Of a DNA stretch of 64,000 nucleotides, positions 45,611 through 54,958 are shown piece after piece. Positions within the stretch are counted from its first letter, which is position 1. Each line of letters begins with the position of its first letter. Position numbers and translations under genes: made by a program. The DNA comes from Desulfovibrio sp. JC022 (GTDB taxonomy: Bacteria > Desulfobacterota > Desulfovibrionia > Desulfovibrionales > Desulfovibrionaceae). The notes under the pieces were generated by a model. That model was not told where the DNA came from, made no database searches, and saw only the letters and a program-made list of their open reading frames with translations. Where the stretch lies: assembly GCF_010470665.1 (NCBI RefSeq), contig NZ_VOPZ01000009.1, positions 62,001 to 126,000 of the forward strand. Direction: 5' to 3'.

Positions 45611-46552
45611 ATGCTTCCCGATCTAAACAGACTAAAAGTCTTCTTTCACATATTTAATGAACAAAGCAGCACCGGAGCCGCAAAAAGACTGCATATCACC
45701 CAGTCCGGAGTCAGCCAGCATCTAAAAAAACTGGAAGAAGAACTCCAGACAGAACTGTTCACAAGGGTCAACCGCAGATTGATTCCCACCGCCGCAGGAA
45801 AAAAATTATATGGAATCGTACAAGGATTCATGTCTGAACTGGAACAGGGAGTCCGCCATATAAATGATGGCCTAGAAATGCCATCCGGCCCGCTACGCAT
45901 CGGCGCACCTATAGAATTCGGGAAAATTTACTTACCGCCAGTATTCGGCTCATTCCGGCGCAAATATCCGAAAGTGACCATGCAACTGGAATTGGACGAA
46001 CCCAAAGTGCTCTTTGAAAAAGTAGCAGAGGGCGAATTGGATTTCGCTTATATCGATATCCTGCCCTTCTTCATGAATACACCGGGCGGCACTTCGGCTT
46101 ATTCCATTGAGCCAGTGGTGCGTGAAGAATTCGTGCTGGCCTGCTCAAAAAAATATTACCGGGCGCGGGTAAATGGGACTGATTACGATCAGCTGAAGAA
46201 ACTTAATTTTATCGGCTACAAAGACGACATCGCCCTCTTCCGCAGTTGGTTCAAACTGCATTTTGAACGCGAACCGCAACAATTAAACCTTGTATTCATT
46301 GCTGACAGCTCCGAGGCCATTGTTTCAGCCATTAAAGCCGGACTGGGGGCAGGGATTACAGTCAGCCACCTGATGAACAGAGAGATTGCAACCGGGGAAA
46401 TCATCGCCATCCGTCCGGACGAAGAAAAATTACAGAATACAATAGCTTGTGTTCAATTCAAGGACAAACAATCGACGATAACTGAAAAAGCATTTCAGGA
46501 GCACTTACGGCTGGAGCTAAATAAGAATTATGCAAAGCTGGAACTGGAATAA
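45611..46552 (+). CDS. LysR-family transcriptional regulator
   Basis: 313 residues. N-terminal winged HTH (LKVFFHIFNEQSSTGAAKRL, then HITQSGVSQHLKKLEEEL; residues about 7-45) and periplasmic-binding-like effector domain (about 90-300: GPLRIGAPIEFGKIYLPPVF). Divergent from mtnN-luxS and upstream of the protease; the divergent site boxes suggest it controls mtnN-luxS, but this is inference. Confidence 0.9.
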   Translation: MLPDLNRLKVFFHIFNEQSSTGAAKRLHITQSGVSQHLKKLEEELQTELFTRVNRRLIPTAAGKKLYGIVQGFMSELEQGVRHINDGLEMPSGPLRIGAPIEFGKIYLPPVFGSFRRKYPKVTMQLELDEPKVLFEKVAEGELDFAYIDILPFFMNTPGGTSAYSIEPVVREEFVLACSKKYYRARVNGTDYDQLKKLNFIGYKDDIALFRSWFKLHFEREPQQLNLVFIADSSEAIVSAIKAGLGAGITVSHLMNREIATGEIIAIRPDEEKLQNTIACVQFKDKQSTITEKAFQEHLRLELNKNYAKLELE

Positions 46553-46659
46553 ACCACGCATGGATACGCCAGCAAGCTATCATTGCACACTAAGCTTATA
46601 TAAGTTATCAAGCCAACCAAAGACAGCCTGTCTTAATAGCAGCAAAGGAGCCTGAAACT

Positions 46660-49600
46660 GTGCCTAAAATATTTTATACTTCTGCTCTTTTAATACTCTT
46701 CCAGTTCTTCACCATATTGGGCGCACCCGACGCCGTCTTCAGCCAAAACAGCGTTGAAAGCCAGCTCATAGTTAAATTCAAAAACGGAATCAGTGAAGAA
46801 GACGCACGCTCAATTGCTGCAAACCACTACATGAGTGTCATAGCCGTTCTGGACAGCGCAACCCGCGAAAAAGGACAATGCATCCTGCTTTTACGATCCC
46901 ACCTGAGTACGCAGGAAATGATCGAAGAAATTTCAGGACTGCCGGAAATCGATTCCTATTCACGCAACTACATACGAAAAGGCAAAAAAACTCCCGATGA
47001 CCCAAGATTCAATAATCAGTGGTCCTTGCAGGATTCTACCGCCGGAATTCATGCCCCCGCAGCATGGGATGCATCAACCTGTGAATCGGCGGATATTGTA
47101 ATCGCGGTCATTGATTCAGGCATTGACTTAAACCATGAAGACCTTTCGGGGAGCCTTTGGAACAACCCTTTGGAAATTGATGACGGCATTGATAATGACG
47201 GGAATGGAATTATCGATGACCTCTACGGCATAAGCATTGATTACGAAGACGACAGCGGCAACTACCAGACCGGAGACGTTCAGGATACCGATGGTCACGG
47301 GACAACTGTATCAAGCGTCATTGCAGCCCGGACAGACAACAATCTCGGGGTAGCCGGGGTAAGCTGGGGCGCAAAAATAATGGTCCTGCGTGTAGAAAAC
47401 AACACAGATGCCGAAATAACTACCGCCATAAATTATATCATTAAAAAGAAAAAAAGCGGGATCAATATTCCGGCCGTGAACATGTCCATCGGAGGTGCGG
47501 GAGGCAGCACAATCATCAGGGATAAAATTCAGGAACTTGCGGACAACGGTATTATTTTCAGCACTTCCGCCGGGAACGACGGCTACGATAATGACAACAA
47601 TAACATCCGTGAATATCCGGCCAGCTTTGATATTCCGAACATTGTAAGTGTGGGGGCCAGCGATTCTAACAGCAACAAGCCGGACTGGTCGCATTTCGGA
47701 CAATATACCGTTGATATCTTTGCTCCTGGAGTAGAAATTCTCTCTGCGAAACTCGGTGGAGGGTACGAATCCAATGATGTGAGCGGAACTTCCTTTGCCG
47801 CTCCGCACGTAGCCGGGGTAGCGGCTCTGCTGGCTGCTCATTACCCCAATGACGACATTTACACCCGCATCAGCAGAATACTCTCAAGCACCGATGCCGG
47901 AAGCAGTTTTGCCGGTAAATGCTTGACCGAAGGCAAACTCAATGCAGCTTCAGCCATGCAAAACAGCCTGAGCCTGAGCCCGGTCATCAGCGGATCTGAT
48001 TCAAGGAAGGGAAAAAACGAAGGAAGCTCCTTCACCCTCAACGGACAGCGGTTCGGAACCACTCAAGGGACAATCCACTTCTGCAACAAATCCGGGAAAA
48101 CAGAAGCCAGCATCAACAGCTGGTCCGACACGAAAATCACCGGAGTGGTGCCTCAAGGGGCCGGAGTGTTTGTTCAGGCAACGACCAGCAGCGGATTAAA
48201 ATCAAATGCGCTCCAGTTTTCAGCTTGGGCGGACAAACAGGCGGCTGCAAAACCGCATGGGCTGGGGGCATCAGTTGTACGTAACGGTAAAATATATGTC
48301 TTCGGCGGAGGAATGATTTCACAGGATACCAAATGCGAGGTCTACGACCCTAAAACAAACCAATGGACCCAGTTCGCAACCATGCCGGACAAACGCTCAG
48401 GTGCCGGAGTAGTATCGTATAATGATGAAATATATTTCATCGGTGGACTTAAAAGAGAGGACGACAAATCCCTGACCGCGTACACAGATGTAATCAAATA
48501 TTCTTTTACAACCAATACATGGAGCACCCTGCCCGGCACAGTTCCCTATCCGGGATTCTGCGCTGCCGCCGAGCTTGATGATCAGATATACGTATTCGGC
48601 GGCAACTCCACTGACGGCAATACCATAAGTGATGATGTATATGTTTACGAGCCTGAGACAGGTAATTTCCGGGAAGATGGATTTATGGACATCCCCCGCC
48701 ACAAGCACACTGCCATTACCTTTGAAGATTCGATCTATATTTTTGGAGGAATAACATCAGATGGTACAAAAAATTCAGGAGTTTCCACTGTAACAGTATA
48801 CAATGGCACCACCTCGACAATATCCGGGCCGGACATCAGCTCAGCAGGGGTTACGACCGATGGACAAAAAATATTTCTGGCCAACGGTGCCATGACAATC
48901 GAGGAAGCCCTCACCCCTTTTTTTTATAAATTTAATCCAACAGCCAGCACATGGGATTACGGCAACAACACCATCCAGCAACCGGGCATAGGCAGGGCAG
49001 GTTCCTTGCTGGAATACATTGATGGACGCGGCATATATTCTATCAGCGGCCTGTGCGGTGAATCAGATGACAAAAGTTTAATATTTTTAAGCACCCCGTC
49101 CCCGGTAAGTGCTCCTTCCGCGCAGCCTGACCCTTCAGTAAGCATTACTCTTACACAGGCCACTGCAAGCTTTGAATCTGCTGCTGAACTGAAAACAAAA
49201 TACAAACTTGCCGATTCCGGCGAAAGGGTAACCGATGTCCGTGAATTCAGTGCCACAGTAGACAAAACCGGGGCACTTATTCATTTGCAATATGAGTTCA
49301 CTGCCGCCGACTCTACCCTTACTCCTGCGGAACTGACTCTTTACAAGCTGAAAAATGCAGACAGCAGCAACATCCCCTACACCTATGCAAATTCAAACAC
49401 CGACTGGTCTGACGGAGCGTGGTGGCTGGAGAATGCAGACGGTAACTATATTGATTCAACCGTTAAATTAACCGCAGGACGGGTTTATTCCGTACATTTT
49501 TGCCTGCAGGACAATGGACAATACGATCAGGACAGCACTGCCAAGATCATTCAGGACCCGCTGGTACTATTTTCAGGAACATCCGGGACTTCCGCATCAG

Positions 49601-49710
49601 GTTGCGTATTCTCGCCGCGTGGCGGGATGAATTTTGAATTTATGCTGGTCGCATTCGGATTGCTGCTACTGCTGGGCAAAGCATGGTTGCGTAGAAGAGC
49701 ATTCAGGTAG
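46660..49710 (+). CDS. Large secreted S8 (subtilisin-like) protease with Kelch repeats and C-terminal sorting signal
   Basis: 1016 residues; GTG start with AAGGAG 9 nt upstream. Order: signal peptide (about 1-27); inhibitor-like propeptide (about 30-110, VESQLIVKFKNGISEEDARS); S8 catalytic domain (about 118-420) with triad D152 (AVIDSGID), H213 (DGHGTTVSSV) and S378 (GTSFAAPHVAG); IPT/TIG-like domain (about 440-530); Kelch-type repeats (about 535-780, e.g. GKIYVFGGGM, DEIYFIGGLK, DQIYVFGGNS, DSIYIFGGIT); a beta-rich domain (about 810-975); then a C-terminal SGCVFSPRGG, transmembrane helix and RRR tail that resemble GlyGly-/Synerg-CTERM sorting signals. It should be cell-surface anchored. A separate sorting protease is not in this window. 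Confidence 0.9.
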   Translation: MPKIFYTSALLILFQFFTILGAPDAVFSQNSVESQLIVKFKNGISEEDARSIAANHYMSVIAVLDSATREKGQCILLLRSHLSTQEMIEEISGLPEIDSYSRNYIRKGKKTPDDPRFNNQWSLQDSTAGIHAPAAWDASTCESADIVIAVIDSGIDLNHEDLSGSLWNNPLEIDDGIDNDGNGIIDDLYGISIDYEDDSGNYQTGDVQDTDGHGTTVSSVIAARTDNNLGVAGVSWGAKIMVLRVENNTDAEITTAINYIIKKKKSGINIPAVNMSIGGAGGSTIIRDKIQELADNGIIFSTSAGNDGYDNDNNNIREYPASFDIPNIVSVGASDSNSNKPDWSHFGQYTVDIFAPGVEILSAKLGGGYESNDVSGTSFAAPHVAGVAALLAAHYPNDDIYTRISRILSSTDAGSSFAGKCLTEGKLNAASAMQNSLSLSPVISGSDSRKGKNEGSSFTLNGQRFGTTQGTIHFCNKSGKTEASINSWSDTKITGVVPQGAGVFVQATTSSGLKSNALQFSAWADKQAAAKPHGLGASVVRNGKIYVFGGGMISQDTKCEVYDPKTNQWTQFATMPDKRSGAGVVSYNDEIYFIGGLKREDDKSLTAYTDVIKYSFTTNTWSTLPGTVPYPGFCAAAELDDQIYVFGGNSTDGNTISDDVYVYEPETGNFREDGFMDIPRHKHTAITFEDSIYIFGGITSDGTKNSGVSTVTVYNGTTSTISGPDISSAGVTTDGQKIFLANGAMTIEEALTPFFYKFNPTASTWDYGNNTIQQPGIGRAGSLLEYIDGRGIYSISGLCGESDDKSLIFLSTPSPVSAPSAQPDPSVSITLTQATASFESAAELKTKYKLADSGERVTDVREFSATVDKTGALIHLQYEFTAADSTLTPAELTLYKLKNADSSNIPYTYANSNTDWSDGAWWLENADGNYIDSTVKLTAGRVYSVHFCLQDNGQYDQDSTAKIIQDPLVLFSGTSGTSASGCVFSPRGGMNFEFMLVAFGLLLLLGKAWLRRRAFR

Positions 49711-49725
49711 GATAGAAAACGAAAA

Positions 49726-49751
49726 AGCCCTCATGATTTTTCATGAGGGCT
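49726..49751 (-). terminator. Terminator of tRNA-Phe copy 2
   Basis: 11-bp perfect stem (49726-49736 with 49741-49751), 4-nt loop. On the minus strand a T-run follows, which fits the leftward tRNA; on the plus strand it may also end the protease message. Confidence 0.85.
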
Positions 49752-49766
49752 ATTCTATGCACTTAG

Positions 49767-49842
49767 TGGTGCCGAGGGACAGAATTGAACTGCCGACACG
49801 GGGATTTTCAGTCCCCTGCTCTACCGACTGAGCTACCTCGGC
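49767..49842 (-). tRNA. tRNA-Phe (anticodon GAA), copy 2
   Basis: Identical over 76 nt, including CCA, to copy 1 at 43929-44004, and in the opposite orientation. Confidence 0.98.
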
Positions 49843-49857
49843 GCCGCTGAGGAGAGA

Positions 49858-49886
49858 TTACTAACCAAACAGAACACGCTTGGCAA
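49858..49886 (-). promoter_or_regulatory. Promoter of tRNA-Phe copy 2
   Basis: Read leftwards: TTGCCA (49886-49881), 17-bp spacer, TAGTAA (49863-49858), ending 16 bp before the tRNA 5' end. Similar in layout to copy 1's promoter. Confidence 0.6.
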
Positions 49887-49901
49887 GAACTTTTTTTAAT
49901 T

Positions 49902-51677
49902 TTACTCAATTTTTTTTAAATTAAGTTTCTCAAGGGCCTCATCTGTGACCAGTTCGCAAATTCTGCGACCATATTCCGCTTTAAGCTTTTCCATATATTC
50001 AGGGTCAGTTTTACCCTTCCAGGTGCTTACTTCACGGTACCGTTTGGGGATACTGATTTTCTCAGGGTCATAGCCGGTGGCAAAACGTATTTTCCAACGC
50101 ATAGCCCGAACCCTTTCCCCGATAAGATCCATATTTTCAGCTATTTCTTCGTATCCTACGGACTTCAGACATTCGGCAAGGACGTCATCGTTATACACCC
50201 CGCGCCCGAACAGACAGGAAACCATGGAAGTAAGGAATGCCCGCCCTGTTTCATCGTTGATCAGGAAATCGCAAACCTCGTCAGCATCTTTGCGATCATT
50301 TTTCTGATCCCATGAATACCCGCCTGAATCCAGATGGGAGTGACGGAAACCCAGCCCTTCAGCTACGTAAAAAGCTTCCCCGGTGGCGTATCCGGCCATT
50401 TCCTGACCAAGCACACAGGCAAAATCCTCACCCCCGTACTTTGCAGCCGCCACAAGTGACCCTTTGCCCAGCGCGGTATAAAACTCGTTTTCCGCACTGC
50501 CGAGGTATTGTACTGCTTTTTTGTAGTTTTCCGCATCACCGAATGCGAGGGGAACAATGGTCTCCGCCTCTCTGACCAGACCCTTTTCAAAGGCCTCGGT
50601 AGCCCACGCAAGAGCCACCCCGCCGGACATAACATCAAGACCGGCCTTTTCCACCTCGTCCATTATGCCCAGCACTTGAAAGGCATCAGTGACACCGAGC
50701 ATGGTCCCGGTGGCGAAAATAGGTTCATAATCGTAAGCCACCTGACGGTAGAGGTATTGGTTATCCTCCATGAATTTTTCGCGCACAAAACCGATGTGGA
50801 TACAACCTACCGGACACCCGGCACAGGCTGCGTTACGCAGCAGGGTGTCATCGGCAAATTTCTTCCCGGTAATCCCGGTTATTTTCTCATCCTTGGTGGC
50901 CTGTAAATTACGCCAGGGCAATGATTCCAACTCGTTGAGCGCATCGAGATTCGCTGCCGTACCCAGATTATGATATTTACTCATCATGTCGGTGGCGGTC
51001 ATCTTCTCGTAAACCTGCTTATAGATCTTGGAGTACTCTTTACTTTCCGGCAGGGCGAATGACCCGTCCCCCTGAATGACAATCCCCTTGAGGTTCTTGG
51101 CACCCATAACCGCACCGGACCCAAGCCGCCCGAAATGGCGATAGGTGTCGGCATTGATGCAGGCCATGCCCGAAAGGTTCTCCCCGGCAGGACCGATACG
51201 CAGAATAGACCTGTGCCCGGACCCCGGATACATGGAACGCAAAATCTTTCCGGTACTGAAGACATCCTTCCCGGCCAAAAACTGAACGTCTTTCACTTCC
51301 AGATGCTTCATACCGAGAGAGAGACAGGATAAACGCGGCGCACGCCCGGTAATGACCAAAGCATCGTAATCCGCAAAACGGATGGCCAAAGCAGAACGGC
51401 CCCCGGCATGACTTTCGGCAAACTGATCATGATAGGGAGACTTAAACGAGCAGACCGTCTTGCTCATCAAAGGGAACAGCCCGGTCAAAGGCCCGATGGA
51501 AAAAATAAGCGGCTGGTCCGGGTCATCCCACGGACGATCAGCATGCCCGTACTTTTCAAAAAGCAAGGCTCCAAGCCCGCTACCCCCGGCAAATTCATTA
51601 CGCCCGTCAACCTTGACCACATTTCCTTTGCCGCTGCCCAGATCAACTGCGAGGACCCTGAAGTAATCACGTATCAT
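49902..51677 (-). CDS. Aldehyde:ferredoxin oxidoreductase (tungstopterin)
   Basis: Oxidises aldehydes to acids with ferredoxin as acceptor, using a W- or Mo-pterin and a 4Fe-4S cluster; 591 residues, cytoplasmic. N-terminal beta-sandwich domain (about 1-200; RLGSGAVMGAKNLKGIVIQG). Cluster ligands CAGCPVGC (about 275-290) and a later cysteine (about 500). GGAGGG lies before the ATG. It starts 3 bp after the ferredoxin gene, so the two are one operon. In anaerobes the substrate is often an amino-acid- or fermentation-derived aldehyde. Confidence 0.93.
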   Translation of the reverse strand: MIRDYFRVLAVDLGSGKGNVVKVDGRNEFAGGSGLGALLFEKYGHADRPWDDPDQPLIFSIGPLTGLFPLMSKTVCSFKSPYHDQFAESHAGGRSALAIRFADYDALVITGRAPRLSCLSLGMKHLEVKDVQFLAGKDVFSTGKILRSMYPGSGHRSILRIGPAGENLSGMACINADTYRHFGRLGSGAVMGAKNLKGIVIQGDGSFALPESKEYSKIYKQVYEKMTATDMMSKYHNLGTAANLDALNELESLPWRNLQATKDEKITGITGKKFADDTLLRNAACAGCPVGCIHIGFVREKFMEDNQYLYRQVAYDYEPIFATGTMLGVTDAFQVLGIMDEVEKAGLDVMSGGVALAWATEAFEKGLVREAETIVPLAFGDAENYKKAVQYLGSAENEFYTALGKGSLVAAAKYGGEDFACVLGQEMAGYATGEAFYVAEGLGFRHSHLDSGGYSWDQKNDRKDADEVCDFLINDETGRAFLTSMVSCLFGRGVYNDDVLAECLKSVGYEEIAENMDLIGERVRAMRWKIRFATGYDPEKISIPKRYREVSTWKGKTDPEYMEKLKAEYGRRICELVTDEALEKLNLKKIE

Positions 51678-51679
51678 TT

Positions 51680-52096
51680 TTAGTCCCTCCTCTGATCTGA
51701 TTCGACCATTTCAAGACATTCATGGGGGCAGAATTCAACGCACCTTCCGCAATGGATACAGACATAAGGACGATCCTTGAGGTCCAGATAAATAGCATCC
51801 ACCGGACAGGCTTCAGCACATTTTCCGCAACGGATGCAGAGATCCTTTTTATGGATAACCCCGCCCCCTTTTTTACGTCCCCGCATGGCCCCGGTAGGGC
51901 AGGCTTCAGCACAAGGAGCCGGAGAACAGGCCAGACAGACCTTGGCTACAAATCCGGTGGAAAGACCGCCGGAAGAGGCAATCCTGATCCCTGCGGTATT
52001 CCACGAGAGCAGCTTGTGCACCAGCCGTGCGCAGGCAAAGGAACAGGAATGACAGCCTATGCAACGTTCCATGCGCGAAGCAGTCAATGTTTTCAT
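51680..52096 (-). CDS. Multi-cluster 4Fe-4S ferredoxin, partner of AOR
   Basis: About 138 residues with four cysteine groups: CIGCHSCSFAC, CSPAPCAEACP, CIRCGKCAEACP and CIHCGRCVEFCP, a layout like the iron-sulfur subunits (DmsB/HycB type) that carry up to four clusters. I start at the ATG of MKTLTASRM (52096), with GGGAG before it; an earlier in-frame TTG lies four codons upstream. The natural electron partner of the downstream aldehyde oxidoreductase. Confidence 0.88.
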   Translation of the reverse strand: MKTLTASRMERCIGCHSCSFACARLVHKLLSWNTAGIRIASSGGLSTGFVAKVCLACSPAPCAEACPTGAMRGRKKGGGVIHKKDLCIRCGKCAEACPVDAIYLDLKDRPYVCIHCGRCVEFCPHECLEMVESDQRRD

Positions 52097-52335
52097 ATGG
52101 TCTCCCAAATTAGATAAATATCATTTACGAACATAAACATTTATTTTTGAAATTTTGACCCCGACTATAATTTTAACACAATGAACATCATACACAAACA
52201 GAATTAAAACTATGCGGAAAACTTCAAATCAGCCCTGAAAAATTTGACAGTCGCAATTTACAATTTATATTTTAAATATGAACCATAGATAAAATCGATA
52301 AAAACCTTCTCACTTACAATCAGGAGGGGGGAACC

Positions 52336-52605
52336 ATGAGACTTAATGACTCCCAAATCCGGCAGATGGTCATGGACCTTTATCCGGAAATAGAAATGTT
52401 TAACATCGGCATGTCCACAAAGTTCAACGAAGAACAGGACACTTGGATCATAACTCTTGGAAGCGATTCGGGATCTTTATACACCTATATGGATTCTTCA
52501 TATGTAAGCAGCTGCTTTAATGAACATAATTGCGTTTACTTCACTAACCAAATGATGAATGTAATCGACAATTACTGCTCCGAAAGCGGAACCTGCTCAA
52601 TCTAA
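52336..52605 (+). CDS. Small protein of unknown function
   Basis: 89 residues, acidic, with no signal peptide. Two CxxxxC-like cysteines (SSCFNEHNCVY) and a further pair near the end (CSESGTCSI). A very strong GGAGGGGGG precedes the ATG. Predicted alpha/beta (RLNDSQIRQMVMDLYPEIEM at the start). No family recognised. Own terminator. Confidence 0.65.
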   Translation: MRLNDSQIRQMVMDLYPEIEMFNIGMSTKFNEEQDTWIITLGSDSGSLYTYMDSSYVSSCFNEHNCVYFTNQMMNVIDNYCSESGTCSI

Positions 52606-52614
52606 GTTTTAAAA

Positions 52615-52646
52615 AAAAGGACCAGCCTGAGAAGACTGGTCCTTTT
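52615..52646. terminator. Bidirectional terminator
   Basis: 11-bp perfect stem (52615-52625 with 52636-52646), 10-nt loop, A-run and T-run ends; between the small gene and convergent fabD. Confidence 0.9.
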
Positions 52647-52669
52647 CACTTCTTTCTACAAATCAGCTA

Positions 52670-53593
52670 TTATTTAAGTGCTTCAGCCTGTTCCAGATTA
52701 CCGACGCCTTTTCCTTCGTAATCTTTGCCCTTAAGGTTGGCGACCAAAAGCTTGGTCAGTACACCCTTGGGCCCCAGCTCGAGGAAATTACGCGCACCGG
52801 CAGCGTACTGGTTAGTAACAATTTCAATCCAGCGCACAGATGAAGTCATCTGGGAAGACATGATTTTCTTGATCTCTTCAGGATTGGATTCTGTCCCGGC
52901 AGTAACATTAAAGTAGACCGGGAATGCGGGTGCATTCCAATTCAGCTTGCCAAGGTAAGCTGCAAATTCATCAGCAGCTTCCTGAATGAGCGGGCTGTGG
53001 AATGCGCCGCTGACCGGCAGGGGAATAGCACGCCCTTTCTTTTCCTTGATCACGGTTCCGGCAGCCTCAATGGCAGCCTTTTCACCGCTGATCACATACT
53101 GGGCCGGGGAGTTGTAGTTGGCTACACGAAGTTCCTTTCCGGTTTCGGAACCACCGAATTCAACGGCCTCTTCAACCGCGGACTGATCCAGCTTAAGCAC
53201 AGCGGCCATGCCGTGATCTTCGTTAGCCACCTGAGACATAAGCTTACCGCGCAGGGATACCGCCTTGATGGTGTCTTCAATGGAGAGAACACCGGAAGCA
53301 CCAAGGGATGCGAATTCACCGAGGCTGTGTCCGGCGGTAGACGCAGGCTTGAGACTTTCTTTGAGGTAGGACCAGATGGAAAGGTTGACCACGGTCAGAC
53401 CGGGCTGAAGGGCATCGGTCTTGGCCATATCAGCTGCATTGCCTTCCCAGTAGATTTCACGCAGGGGCAGGCCGGACTCAGCTTCGGCAAATTTCCACAT
53501 ATCCATGGCAGCAGACCATTTTTCAGCAAGATCACGTCCCATACCGGGTTCCTGAGAACCCTGACCGGGAAAAAGTATAGATAAATCAGACAT
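52670..53593 (-). CDS. fabD: ACP S-malonyltransferase
   Basis: Loads malonyl from CoA onto acyl carrier protein, starting fatty-acid synthesis; 307 residues. LFPGQGSQ at the start, nucleophile S90 in GHSLGEF, the arginine in SLRGKLM and the GAFHSPL histidine. It stands alone here, not with fabH/fabG/acpP, which is unusual but not rare. A perfect palindrome (53644-53658) lies 51 bp upstream of the start codon. Confidence 0.93.
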   Translation of the reverse strand: MSDLSILFPGQGSQEPGMGRDLAEKWSAAMDMWKFAEAESGLPLREIYWEGNAADMAKTDALQPGLTVVNLSIWSYLKESLKPASTAGHSLGEFASLGASGVLSIEDTIKAVSLRGKLMSQVANEDHGMAAVLKLDQSAVEEAVEFGGSETGKELRVANYNSPAQYVISGEKAAIEAAGTVIKEKKGRAIPLPVSGAFHSPLIQEAADEFAAYLGKLNWNAPAFPVYFNVTAGTESNPEEIKKIMSSQMTSSVRWIEIVTNQYAAGARNFLELGPKGVLTKLLVANLKGKDYEGKGVGNLEQAEALK

Positions 53594-53643
53594 TTTAAAT
53601 ACTCCTTGAATTAATGGCGGATAAAAAACCGACCATCTATATG

Positions 53644-53658
53644 ATAAACATTGTTTAT
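53644..53658. promoter_or_regulatory. ATAAACATTGTTTAT palindrome upstream of fabD
   Basis: Perfect 7-bp arms with a 1-bp centre, 51 bp before the fabD start, where a repressor of fatty-acid genes could bind. Regulator unknown. A second small hairpin (53680-53694) lies further upstream. Confidence 0.4.
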
Positions 53659-53839
53659 GTTTTAGTAGTTGCGCACTTTCACGCTGGAAGCGTGCCTATA
53701 GAAAGCAGATTTAGGAACGTTGTTCAAGCTCAATAATTATAAATTCATCAACGTATCTAATACATAACCTTTTTGCCTGCATAATATTAGTTTTTTTGGT
53801 AATCAGTTATGAAGCTCAAAAAAATAGTGGAGAATATGC

Positions 53840-54958
53840 ATGCATTTTGAACTGGAAAGAACAGGCAGTGCCCAAGCTTTTGAGACCGTGTTGAAAACAA
53901 TGTATTCTAGGAACGAGGTAAAAGGAATCATCGTTTTTGCCTGTGATAAAAATGGGTTTAAACCGGAGAATCTGGACCACATTCTCAAAGATTGTCCAGT
54001 TCCAATTGCCGGGGGAATCTTTCCGGGCATAGTCCACCAGAAAGAAACACTGGAAACCGGAACCCTTGTCATCGGCCTTTCCCACAAACCGGATCTCTCT
54101 ATCATTCGGGAAATGAGCAATCCCGATACAGACTTCATGCAGTCCCTGCGTGACGTTTTCAACATAGATAATATCCCCGATACCATTTTCGTTTTGACCG
54201 ACGGCTTTTCCAGCCGTATCTCATCGTTCATAAATGCCATGTTCGTTAATATCGGACTTGAACGCAACATTGTTGGAGGCGGTGCCGGGTCCCTGAGCCT
54301 TGAAAAACGACCTTGTATAATCACCAATGAAGGGTTGCTGGAGGACGCATCCATAGTTGCCCTGCTGGACACCAAAAGCACGGTGAATATCAGCCACGGC
54401 TGGCATCCCATTAAAGGTCCGTTCAAAGTCACTGAAGCGGACCGCAATGTAATCAAAAGCATCAACTGGATGCCTGCTTTCAATACCTACAGGGAAGTAA
54501 TTCGCGAACATTCCGGGCAATACATCACCCCGGACAATTTTTCACGTATTGCCATGTCCTATCCTTTCGGCATTTCAAGGATGTGTTGCGACCCCATCGT
54601 CCGTGATCCGGTGATGGTTGATGAGACCGGAGCACTGACCTGCGTGGGTGAAATAGTGGAAGGCGCATTTGTGAACATATTACACGGTAACCCAGAATCT
54701 CTGATCTATGCCTCGAGTAAACTTCCCACCTGCACAGCCGGATTCAGTCTCGGAGACAACTCAGTGGGGCTGATAATTGACTGTATTTCAAGAGCCTTGT
54801 TCCTCAAGGATCGCTTCAAGCATGAGCTGGATGCCATCCACCTCCCGGACATTCCTTTGTTGGGCTTCCTTTCTTTCGGGGAAATAGCCACTCAGGAAAA
54901 ACAATTTCTGGAGTTTCATAATAAAACCACTGTATTGTCCATACTGGAGGAATTGTGA
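53840..54958 (+). CDS. FIST-domain sensory protein
   Basis: 372 residues with FIST N- and C-type regions (about 30-370; GIIVFACDKNGFKPENLDHI, GGIFPGIV, NIVGGGAGSLSLEK, GNPESLIYASSKLPTCTAG, PLLGFLSFGEIATQE). FIST domains bind small amino-acid-like ligands and are usually fused to kinases, cyclases or methyl-accepting proteins. Here the protein is not fused and has no membrane segment. Its stop overlaps the next gene's GTG start by 4 bp (GTGA), so the PAS protein is its translational partner. Confidence 0.88.
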   Translation: MHFELERTGSAQAFETVLKTMYSRNEVKGIIVFACDKNGFKPENLDHILKDCPVPIAGGIFPGIVHQKETLETGTLVIGLSHKPDLSIIREMSNPDTDFMQSLRDVFNIDNIPDTIFVLTDGFSSRISSFINAMFVNIGLERNIVGGGAGSLSLEKRPCIITNEGLLEDASIVALLDTKSTVNISHGWHPIKGPFKVTEADRNVIKSINWMPAFNTYREVIREHSGQYITPDNFSRIAMSYPFGISRMCCDPIVRDPVMVDETGALTCVGEIVEGAFVNILHGNPESLIYASSKLPTCTAGFSLGDNSVGLIIDCISRALFLKDRFKHELDAIHLPDIPLLGFLSFGEIATQEKQFLEFHNKTTVLSILEEL

